This document shows, one piece after another, positions 1-5,417 of a stretch of 5,417 nt of DNA (position 1 is its first letter; every line of letters begins with the position of its first letter). The notes under the pieces were generated by a model. That model did no database searches, was not told the origin of the DNA, and was given only the letters and a program-made list of their open reading frames with translations. A program made the position numbers and the translations under genes. Source of the stretch: Actinomycetota bacterium. GTDB taxonomy: Bacteria; Actinomycetota; Actinomycetes; Actinomycetales; Microbacteriaceae. Location of the stretch: positions 1 to 5,417 of the forward strand of contig WLFI01000063.1 in the NCBI GenBank assembly GCA_009703845.1, written 5' to 3'.

Positions 1-605
1 CAGTAGCGGCGGTTGAACAAGAGAGTGCCCGTGCCGAGCATGTCGACGGGCGTGAGGGCCTCGGTGGGGTGTGAGAAGTGAAAAAGATAGCGGTTCGAAA
101 GCAGCTTCTTGACCGGGCGGGGATAGATCGAACCGTGAACTCCGACCGCCTGAGTGCCACCGAGTAACTTTTGGTATCTGACCAATTCGGCGATGTAGTT
201 GTCGGGGTATGAGATGTCGTCATCGACGGTCGCATAAAAAGTTGCCTTGGTTTTTTCGACGAAAAAGAATTTTCCGTTGTCGCGCACATCGCCGTGTTTT
301 TGTGACCTGGCCACCCGAATGCGCGGATGCTTTAAAAACGCTGGCACGTCTTCGTAGTTATTCAAATAGACGCCGATTTCATCTGCCTGACCGAGCAGTG
401 AGTTGATTACTTTTTCTAGCGACTCGACTCGAGAAGGAATGCTGGCAAGACCGACAAACACCGTATCTTTATGGCCTGCGCCACGAACCAACGAGCGCAG
501 TCGGTTGGCTACCCCTGACGGCAACAACCGCGCAACACCCGCGCCTTTTCTGGCGTTCAACTCGGCCTCCAAACCAGCTAGCGATTGAATACCGCCTCCT
601 CCCAA
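1..605 (-). CDS. GT-A-type glycosyltransferase, 3' end outside window (partial)
   Basis: This probably transfers a sugar from a nucleotide-sugar to a surface glycan or its lipid carrier, in the cytoplasm or at the inner membrane face; donor and acceptor cannot be read from sequence. Reading leftward from TTG at 605, residues 49-59 give a first strand of type VFVGLASIPSR. An acidic triad VDDD follows at 127-130 (DDD codons at 216-224), then SYP, VGVHG at 154-158, and an MLGTGTLLF segment at 189-197. This order is typical of GT-A enzymes with a DDD nucleotide/metal site. The reading frame is open at the left edge, so the C-terminus is missing. No ATG lies upstream in frame. Possible starts are TTG 674, 617, 605, 572 and 560, GTG 461, or ATT at 590 just behind a consensus Shine-Dalgarno. 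I chose 605 because the DNA beyond it folds into a stem-loop. It is divergent from the gene at 730. No signal peptide or membrane segment is seen in the visible part. Confidence 0.88.
   Translation of the reverse strand, partial: MGGGGIQSLAGLEAELNARKGAGVARLLPSGVANRLRSLVRGAGHKDTVFVGLASIPSRVESLEKVINSLLGQADEIGVYLNNYEDVPAFLKHPRIRVARSQKHGDVRDNGKFFFVEKTKATFYATVDDDISYPDNYIAELVRYQKLLGGTQAVGVHGSIYPRPVKKLLSNRYLFHFSHPTEALTPVDMLGTGTLLFNRRY
595..603 (-). promoter_or_regulatory. Candidate Shine-Dalgarno for the left-hand glycosyltransferase
   Basis: The minus strand reads GGGAGGAGG here, containing a perfect AGGAGG. The only in-frame codon at ribosome-binding distance is ATT at 590-588, 4 nt downstream of AGGAGG; the next in-frame TTG (572) is 22 nt away. 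Either this is a real site feeding a rare ATT start, or it is a chance run of glycine codons inside a gene starting at TTG 605 or earlier. Confidence 0.35.
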
Positions 606-611
606 GAATAA

Positions 612-655
612 TCGCAAACGAGTGAGGCTCAGATTGGTTAAGCCTCCGTTTGCGA
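612..655 (-). repeat. 44-nt imperfect stem-loop in the divergent intergenic region
   Basis: Bases 612-620 (TCGCAAACG) are perfectly complementary to 647-655 (CGTTTGCGA). Just inside, 624-629 (GAGGCT) pairs with 641-646 (AGCCTC). A 3-nt bulge sits at 621-623 and an 11-nt loop at 630-640, giving 15 base pairs in total. No T-run follows on either strand, so it is not a standard intrinsic terminator. It lies where the 5' leader of the left-hand glycosyltransferase would be, directly upstream of the GGGAGGAGG site. A role in RNA stability or translation control of that gene is inference; a protein-binding site is the alternative. Confidence 0.6.
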
Positions 656-661
656 AACCGC

Positions 662-667
662 AATCTA
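662..667 (-). promoter_or_regulatory. Possible -10 box for the left-hand glycosyltransferase
   Basis: The minus strand reads TAGATT, matching TANNNT. A start about 7 nt downstream would fall near 655, the first base of the stem-loop, so the transcript would begin with the hairpin. No convincing -35 is visible. Such hexamers are common by chance, so support is weak. Confidence 0.2.
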
Positions 668-684
668 AGCGCAACCTGAGCCCT

Positions 685-705
685 AAAAAACGAACCTTGT
701 TCGTT
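685..705 (-). terminator. Perfect 17-bp palindrome with T-run (terminator-like or operator)
   Basis: AACGAAC and GTTCGTT form a perfect 7-bp inverted repeat around a 3-nt centre at 689-705. On the minus strand the second arm runs straight into a T-tract ending at 685, the shape of a short intrinsic terminator. No gene in the window ends upstream of it in that direction, so it may stop antisense transcription from the plus-strand pair or act as an attenuator. Equally, it sits 13 bp upstream of the -10 box at 718, roughly where a -35 would be, which suits an operator. The sequence does not separate these readings. Confidence 0.4.
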
Positions 706-717
706 AATAACTTTCAC

Positions 718-723
718 TAAACT
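718..723 (+). promoter_or_regulatory. -10 box for a leaderless transcript starting at 730
   Basis: TAAACT matches the TANNNT -10 consensus. Six bases separate it from the GTG at 730, so a normal start point would coincide with the first base of the start codon. The GTG has no Shine-Dalgarno upstream, which is the pattern of leaderless genes common in actinobacteria. A TTGTTC at 697-702 is a poor -35 candidate because the spacer is only 15 bp. Confidence 0.5.
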
Positions 724-729
724 CGGGTT

Positions 730-1638
730 GTGGGTAAAGTCGGTAAACCAAAGCGAGCGCTCTGGAAGACTATGCCAATCTGGTTTGTCGCCCTAGAACT
801 CAAACGGCGCGGTCTTGTTCGCAGAGCCCCGAACTATGCGCTTATCGAAGTCAGCGACGAAAACCTCGACGCCTTCAACAGATCAAGCAGCGCTCTCAGC
901 AAAGACTTTGACGCCGTGGTTGTGCTTTGGAAAGCGGCCCTCGAACCACCCAAACTCGGTAAAGAGTTTGTAATCGCGGCTCAAACCGAGCAGTTGCCTT
1001 CACGCTGGTCGCTTTTAGAACACTGCTCAGACGGCTTTGTGTTTCCGCTCGCGGCCGGGTTATCTAAAGACAAGGCGCAGCAAGCGCAACTGAAGTCCCA
1101 GCTTTTCAAATTCGGCGGGCACTGTATTGCCGCATTCGTGAATTTGACCGCCCACTTCGAACCTGGGTCACCACTTGCCGACACATTCAAGGGCCCGGTG
1201 TTGGTCTCGGCTGTGAATGCAAACGAAATCGTTTTCGACGAGCGTTTTTTGAACCTGAGGTCAAAAAACTTGCGTACCGAGAGCGAAATCGAAGACTTGG
1301 CCCGAGTTGCCAAACTGAATAGCAGCCCAATCTTGGCGATTACGCCCGAGGTTCACAAGCCAGACGGCGTGCAGCCAGCGAGCCTGCCGAGCTCGAAGCA
1401 AAATCGTGCCGAGCTCATCGAGGTTCTGGTGCGTAATGCGAGTTTGGCGAAGGTGGTCAACGTTAGAGTTGCCCGGCTTTGGAACTCGGTTTGGTCTGAC
1501 CTCGGCTATGTAAGTGCCAGCAGCGTGCATCCAGACCAGGTGAGGGCATTGGCGGCACATCGATCTGGCGGCCGGCCACAAGCAGACGAACTGGCAAGAG
1601 CGGGTACATCGCTGAGAATTCTCGGAGGTGGGCGATGA
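730..1638 (+). CDS. Unrecognised 302-aa protein, probable degenerate GT-A-like homologue
   Basis: I do not recognise a named family. The protein is soluble-looking, with no signal peptide or membrane helix. Its pattern parallels the divergent glycosyltransferase: a CSDGFVFP segment at 99-106 matches VDDDISYP, and VNANEIVFDERF at 162-173 matches LGTGTLLFNRRY. The interval between these landmarks is exactly 63 residues in both proteins. In this alignment the DDD triad becomes SDG, both glycines of GTG become Asn, and the later stretch ESEIEDLARVAKLNSSPILAI (184-204) falls where such enzymes usually carry a conserved acidic segment. I infer a diverged, possibly inactive GT-A fold acting as partner or scaffold. 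GTG 730 is preferred because a -10 box sits 6 bp upstream and an in-frame stop lies at 718. ATG 772 is the alternative, giving 288 aa. Its stop overlaps the next start in ATGA, so the two are probably co-translated. Confidence 0.85.
   Translation: MGKVGKPKRALWKTMPIWFVALELKRRGLVRRAPNYALIEVSDENLDAFNRSSSALSKDFDAVVVLWKAALEPPKLGKEFVIAAQTEQLPSRWSLLEHCSDGFVFPLAAGLSKDKAQQAQLKSQLFKFGGHCIAAFVNLTAHFEPGSPLADTFKGPVLVSAVNANEIVFDERFLNLRSKNLRTESEIEDLARVAKLNSSPILAITPEVHKPDGVQPASLPSSKQNRAELIEVLVRNASLAKVVNVRVARLWNSVWSDLGYVSASSVHPDQVRALAAHRSGGRPQADELARAGTSLRILGGGR
1624..1630 (+). promoter_or_regulatory. Shine-Dalgarno for the 764-aa glycosyltransferase
   Basis: GGAGGTG lies inside the last codons of the upstream gene; its GGAGG core is 6 nt before the ATG at 1635. 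With the ATGA stop/start overlap this supports the chosen start and translational coupling. Confidence 0.8.
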
Positions 1639-3929
1639 AGTCATCTGCCTCGAGTCGACGCAGTTCAATGCTGCAGAGATTGATCTCGGCCGCAAAAAAC
1701 GATTACGACTACCCAAAAAACAACTTCAAGGCCCTGGAGCGTTCTTTTGAATCGACCGTGGTTGCCATCACCAACCTCGGCGAGAAACTTCAGGAGATTC
1801 GCCAACTCTCAGCCTCTGAAGGGGATGGGCTCGCAGACCTCGAGTGGAGAATCTCAGGTGAGGGTGGCCATGTCTACCGCCACGACCTTCACGAACCTCT
1901 CGAATTGCTCACCGCCAGGGTCGCGGCTCTACAAGAAATGCGCAGGCGAACCGATAGAACGCTAAGCAAGCTGCACCGTATTCGAACCGAAGCGGTTGCG
2001 CTCTTTGGCAAACCGGTGGCTGGGCTCAAGACACAGGAATCAAAGCTACTCGGCACTAGAGAACGCTTGGCTCAAACCCTCGACTACACGCAGCGGCAGG
2101 TCAAACGCCTCGAGGCCCTAAACAAGGTCGCAGACACCATCGAGACCCTTGCGCTTTGCCGCCAGCAACTGAATGCAGGCTTTCAGTCTCTGGCGATGAA
2201 GGAACTTCTTGCCGCAGCGTATGCACCGACTTCTCAGTTGGCTTCGAGGCGAGTGGCACTTGCCATTTTGTCGCGCTGGGCATCTGCTCAGGAGATCTCA
2301 CCATGGGCCGAAATTTTCGAGAATCACTTTTGTCTAGCAAAGAACGCGTTTGCTCAGAAACACAACAGACAAATCAAGCCCGTCACAAAATTCAAGTGGA
2401 ATGACTACATCGTGGCGGGCGCTTTCGAGTCAATTCTTGAGTTAGCCGGCAACCCAAACCCAGAACGAGAACTGCTTCTGCGCCTTGGCAACATGGTGGG
2501 GCGCATCGAACAGGTACTGCAGCTAGACAGCAGGTACCGAGGCATGGTTCAGCTCGCCTGGCTGAACTCCGCGCTGGCTAAAGACGACCTAGAGCCTATT
2601 TCGTTCCGCAACGGTGATGAAGACAAATTCGACCTAGTCGAGTGTGATGTGGCTCTCTCTGATTACATCGAGGACGGGCCATTGGTGTCTGTGCTGCTAC
2701 CCGCTTACAACAGCGCTTCTTGGCTACCCACCGCCTTGGATTCATTGTTAAACCAAACCTGGAAGAATCTAGAGGTTCTGGTGGTCGATGACCAGAGCAC
2801 CGATGGCACCTACGAAGTGGCCAAGGCCTACGCCAATCAAGACTCTCGCGTCAGAGTGCTACAAAACCAGGTTAACGCAGGGCCTTATGTTGCCCGCAAC
2901 CTAGCTCTTGAAAATGCCCGTGGGCTTTTTGTGACGGTGCACGATGCAGACGACTGGTCTCATCCTCGCAAGATTGAACGGCAGGTGAAAAACCTGCTTG
3001 ATAACCCTGAGCTGATTGCAAATACCTCACAGATGGTTCGGCTTAACCCAACAAACTTGCAGTTGCTGTCGTCAGCCAACCAGATCACGCGTCTGAATTA
3101 CAGTTCTCTGATGTTCCGCCGCCTCGAAGTGACCAAGACCATGGGATTCTGGGATCCGGTTAGGTTCGGTGCGGACTCCGAGTTCATGGCAAGACTAGAG
3201 ATTGCCTTTGGGGCCGATGCGTTGGCGCATCTTGAGTCGGGGCTGCTGAGTTTGGTTAGGTCTGTCGAAACCTCGCTAACTGCCGGCGGACTGGCAGACA
3301 AACTCAAGGGTGCTCGAAAGCTTTATAAACGAATTTTCACCGAGTGGCATAGAGAATGCGAAGCGAACCCGACAGAGCTCTATCTCGATGCTCACGGGCC
3401 GCGCAAATTTGTAGCGCCTCGAAAATCCCTCGGCCTAGAGCAGCCCATCGAAAGCTACCCCCTGGTGCTGGTCGATGATTTGAGCGATGGCTCTGACTCG
3501 CGGTTGGCCAAACTTCTTGATTCACGTGGATTGCTAGCCAATGGTTGCGCCTACGTGCACGTGCCTAACCCGATGTCGCCTGCTGCTACTGAGTCCCGCA
3601 CCACAAAAGACCGAGCAATCAACCAAGAGCTGACTAACTTGCGGCTCATCTGGGATGAATACGGTGTCAAGTTGAAACTGGGGTCGAACCGAACCGTTGT
3701 GTCAGCATCCGCGCTGGTTGAAAAGTACAGCCTGATGACCCCGTTCTCATCGAAAACAATCGAGGTCGTCTTTCAAACACTCGAACAGGTTCGTGAAGTG
3801 CGACAGGTTCTAAAAAACTGTGTCACCACACTGGGTGCGCAACCGACAACCTTGCTCGCCATAGATGATCGCATTCTCGAAGCCCTAGAGCCCGAAAAGG
3901 CTGCGGGCTGGGATGTTCGACTGCTCTAG
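1635..3929 (+). CDS. Multidomain family-2 glycosyltransferase with coiled-coil N-terminus
   Basis: This is a cytosolic or membrane-associated glycosyltransferase of 764 aa, about twice or more the size of a simple GT2 enzyme. Residues 30-180 are charged, heptad-like helix (LGEKLQEIRQL, RERLAQTLDYTQRQVKRLEAL), followed by more helix to about 315. The GT2 domain begins at 350 with VSVLLPAYNSASWLPTALDS. It carries the nucleotide-binding VVDDQSTDGT at 383-392, NAGPYVARNLAL at 414-425 and the metal-binding HDADDW at 436-441. RFGADSEFMARL at 510-521 is the likely acceptor or catalytic-base segment. Residues 600-764 form a further alpha/beta domain (LVLVDDLSDGSD, ANGCAYVHVPNP) that I cannot name. 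All expected GT2 active-site residues are present, so activity is likely; the sugar is unknown. No membrane helix is seen. It is coupled to the upstream 302-aa gene through ATGA, and its TAG overlaps the stop of the convergent gene. Confidence 0.95.
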   Translation: MKSSASSRRSSMLQRLISAAKNDYDYPKNNFKALERSFESTVVAITNLGEKLQEIRQLSASEGDGLADLEWRISGEGGHVYRHDLHEPLELLTARVAALQEMRRRTDRTLSKLHRIRTEAVALFGKPVAGLKTQESKLLGTRERLAQTLDYTQRQVKRLEALNKVADTIETLALCRQQLNAGFQSLAMKELLAAAYAPTSQLASRRVALAILSRWASAQEISPWAEIFENHFCLAKNAFAQKHNRQIKPVTKFKWNDYIVAGAFESILELAGNPNPERELLLRLGNMVGRIEQVLQLDSRYRGMVQLAWLNSALAKDDLEPISFRNGDEDKFDLVECDVALSDYIEDGPLVSVLLPAYNSASWLPTALDSLLNQTWKNLEVLVVDDQSTDGTYEVAKAYANQDSRVRVLQNQVNAGPYVARNLALENARGLFVTVHDADDWSHPRKIERQVKNLLDNPELIANTSQMVRLNPTNLQLLSSANQITRLNYSSLMFRRLEVTKTMGFWDPVRFGADSEFMARLEIAFGADALAHLESGLLSLVRSVETSLTAGGLADKLKGARKLYKRIFTEWHRECEANPTELYLDAHGPRKFVAPRKSLGLEQPIESYPLVLVDDLSDGSDSRLAKLLDSRGLLANGCAYVHVPNPMSPAATESRTTKDRAINQELTNLRLIWDEYGVKLKLGSNRTVVSASALVEKYSLMTPFSSKTIEVVFQTLEQVREVRQVLKNCVTTLGAQPTTLLAIDDRILEALEPEKAAGWDVRLL

Positions 3930-3931
3930 AG
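3924..3931. other. Overlapping convergent stop codons in a CTCTAGAG palindrome
   Basis: The plus-strand gene stops with TAG at 3927-3929 and the minus-strand gene with TAG read from 3928-3926, so the two stops share the central CTAG. There is no intergenic space. I see no stem-loop with T-run immediately around it, so each transcript probably runs into the opposite gene. Confidence 0.9.
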
Positions 3932-5417
3932 AGTTTCTGGCTCGTATCCCGGCTGGTAGGGCATGCTGACGATGTATGGATTCATGCCAGATCTGCGTTT
4001 GAAGTTATAGAGCCCCTCGCCACCGTTTTGAGCACCGCCGTACATCACGTAGCGCAGACCGGATGCTCTGCCCCAGGGTTCTTGGGTGGCAAGCTCAACG
4101 AACTTTTGCGCGACAAAGTTCACCACTCCTTCAGCTAGGTGATCAGCGTGCCCCATGATTTGGGCGAACGTGGCATATTCTCCGAAGCGAACGACCGACA
4201 AGTAAGCAATCAATCTTCGACCAACCACTAGGTCGCCTTGGCGATGTTGCTCAGCGGCAGCAAAAACTCCAAAAACCTGCCGCCAGTGGCGTTCGCATTT
4301 TGGTGTCACCGGTTCGAGCATCAGAGTAGGAAGACCGCCAAGTTCTTCAATCGACTTGGTCAGGTTCGAACGAATAGCGCCGCCCGATCGCACCTCTTTA
4401 GAGGTGTTGATTTCATAGACATCGGCGGTGTGGTTTTTTAGGTTCACGCGATCAAAGACGTAGCCGGCGCGTTCGCTCTTTTGAAATTGGTGACGGTAGG
4501 TTGCCGGTCGAGAATAGATCCACTCGGTGAAATCACCCACCGTTTCTAGGTCAATCATCATTGGGGTAAATCGTGGTGGCTCAACTTGAGTCTTGCTGCG
4601 ATGCGCCTGATAAAAGTAGTTCTCAAATGCTGCCGTGGTGCTCTGCACAATCTTTAGGCAGTCGGGCGTGCATCCGCTCTCTGGTCGGTACTGCAAGTCT
4701 GGCTCGATTATTTCGGTGATGACGAGTTCGGCAAACTTGCAGGGTGCCGACCGCAGCTCTGAACTCGGCTGGGTTGCAGCGGCAACGGCGACGGGCGTTG
4801 AATCACTAGGTTGCTGTGCGCTCGTCGTTTGCGCCTGGAGTTCGTTCTTCTGCGCTGCCCGCAGAGCCACGGCGTCACCGAGGCCTTGAGCCATGGCAGA
4901 GTCGATCATCGCGCGGTACGTTTCACCTTGAAAATGGAGCGTGTTGCCCGGCCCGCACGATCCGACATCGGCCAGTGCGAGATGCGCTTTTTCGATGGCC
5001 CCACCGAAGAAGGTATTCGGTGACTGCTCGGCAACCAGAGCACCGAAGCGGTAAAAGTCACTCTGGCGGTCTTCTAGCTTCGGGTAATAGTCAACCTGCT
5101 GGTTCAGAAACAGCACAGGTAGGCCTGGTGCCAGCTCTCGCATACGAGAAATGAACTCGGTGGCATTGCGCACGGCTTCGTCGAGGCTTGCCCGGCCCAA
5201 CTCAACGTGCTCTTCGAGGAATGCAGCCCGATCAATCAGATGTTTGGGGTGAATCCAAAAGCGCGGGCCACCGGCTTTGTTCTGCCACAGACTGAAATTC
5301 ATGTCGGCGTATGAGTCGAGCATCAATAGGTCAGCGTCGGAGCAGTTGAGCACCTCGCGGTTGGCTTGGCCGATGTAATAACTCGCCAAGGTTCTGGGCA
5401 TGCTCTCTACGTCAGAA
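3926..5417 (-). CDS. Two-domain protein: SGNH/GDSL-like N-terminus fused to GNAT/FemAB-like acyltransferase (5' end probably outside window)
   Basis: Numbered from ATG at 5401 (491 aa). Residues 1-175 look like an SGNH-hydrolase/WcbI-like fold lacking its first strand: ADLLMLDSYADMNF at 23-36, PVLFLNQQVDYYP at 95-107 (possible block-III Asn100), and NTLHFQGETY at 153-162 with His156 as the likely catalytic His, where a DxxH motif would place Asn153. Residues 185-222 are a Gln/Ser/Thr/Ala-rich linker. Residues 280-485 resemble GNAT-fold acyltransferases: ADVYEINTSKEVRSGG (326-341), GRRLIAYLSVVRFGEYATFAQIMGH (394-418), LRYVMYGG (449-456) and FKRRSGMNPY (467-476). This suggests acyl transfer to, or removal from, a glycan or amino-sugar precursor (inference). 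The ATG has no good Shine-Dalgarno and the frame is open to the window edge, so the true start, with the nucleophile-Ser block, is probably upstream. It converges on the glycosyltransferase gene with overlapping stops. Confidence 0.88.
   Translation of the reverse strand, partial: SDVESMPRTLASYYIGQANREVLNCSDADLLMLDSYADMNFSLWQNKAGGPRFWIHPKHLIDRAAFLEEHVELGRASLDEAVRNATEFISRMRELAPGLPVLFLNQQVDYYPKLEDRQSDFYRFGALVAEQSPNTFFGGAIEKAHLALADVGSCGPGNTLHFQGETYRAMIDSAMAQGLGDAVALRAAQKNELQAQTTSAQQPSDSTPVAVAAATQPSSELRSAPCKFAELVITEIIEPDLQYRPESGCTPDCLKIVQSTTAAFENYFYQAHRSKTQVEPPRFTPMMIDLETVGDFTEWIYSRPATYRHQFQKSERAGYVFDRVNLKNHTADVYEINTSKEVRSGGAIRSNLTKSIEELGGLPTLMLEPVTPKCERHWRQVFGVFAAAEQHRQGDLVVGRRLIAYLSVVRFGEYATFAQIMGHADHLAEGVVNFVAQKFVELATQEPWGRASGLRYVMYGGAQNGGEGLYNFKRRSGMNPYIVSMPYQPGYEPETL

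Noticed and set aside
612..655. The stem-loop as a MITE or insertion-sequence end.
   Set aside because: There is no flanking target duplication, no second copy in the window and no transposase fragment.
690..704. A LexA/SOS box in the palindrome CGAAC...GTTCG.
   Set aside because: The spacer is 3 bp, whereas the known box needs 4, and the downstream genes are not DNA-repair genes.
469..717. An 82-codon minus-strand frame starting at GTG 717, upstream of and overlapping the glycosyltransferase.
   Set aside because: It is Arg-rich with no recognisable motif. It ends inside the glycosyltransferase in a different frame and crosses the structured intergenic DNA.
981..1716. Minus-strand open frames of 110 and 151 codons opposite the 302-aa gene and the start of the 764-aa gene.
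   Set aside because: They overlap each other and the coupled plus-strand pair, and show Ser/Arg-rich, motif-free sequence.
4815..4860. Frameshift or insertion in the low-complexity linker of the SGNH-GNAT protein.
   Set aside because: One frame runs without interruption through both domains, and Gln/Ser/Thr/Ala linkers are normal between folded domains.
4635..5154. Plus-strand open frames of 70-112 codons opposite the SGNH-GNAT gene.
   Set aside because: They lie antisense to a long frame with clear domain motifs, have Arg/Ser-rich composition and no ribosome-binding context, and are best explained as shadows.

Overview
The window has slightly more than half G+C. Four protein genes fill almost all of it, and all read as enzymes for building or decorating a cell-surface polysaccharide. 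No rRNA, tRNA, CRISPR array, phage gene or transposase is visible. GTG/TTG-type starts, an apparently leaderless GTG start behind a TANNNT -10 box, and codon use that is only mildly GC-biased would suit a moderate-GC actinobacterium, such as a small-genome freshwater Microbacteriaceae lineage. That assignment is inference; no marker gene in the window fixes the taxon.

Layout. (1) From the left edge to about 605, on the minus strand, lies the N-terminal part of a GT-A-type glycosyltransferase with an intact Asp-Asp-Asp metal/sugar-nucleotide triad. It runs off the window. (2) From about 606 to 729 is a structured divergent intergenic region. It has a 44-nt stem-loop, a 17-bp perfect palindrome followed by a T-run on the minus strand, and a -10 box placed for leaderless transcription to the right. 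(3) From 730 to 3929, on the plus strand, is a translationally coupled pair joined by an ATGA overlap. The first is a 302-aa unrecognised protein that looks like a degenerate relative of the left-hand glycosyltransferase. The second is a 764-aa protein with a helical/coiled-coil N-terminus, a classical family-2 glycosyltransferase domain and an extra C-terminal domain. (4) From 3926 to the right edge, on the minus strand, is a two-domain protein: an SGNH/GDSL-like N-terminus, a low-complexity linker, and a GNAT/FemAB-like acyltransferase C-terminus. Its stop codon shares a CTAG palindrome with the stop of the convergent gene.

Working together (inference): the two glycosyltransferases would add sugars to a surface glycan or its lipid-linked precursor. 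The 302-aa protein may be a partner or scaffold that has lost its own active site. The SGNH-GNAT fusion would add or remove acyl groups on the glycan or an amino-sugar precursor. The observations most worth checking are the pseudo-glycosyltransferase next to an apparently active homologue, the hydrolase-acyltransferase fusion, and the structured leader between the divergent genes.
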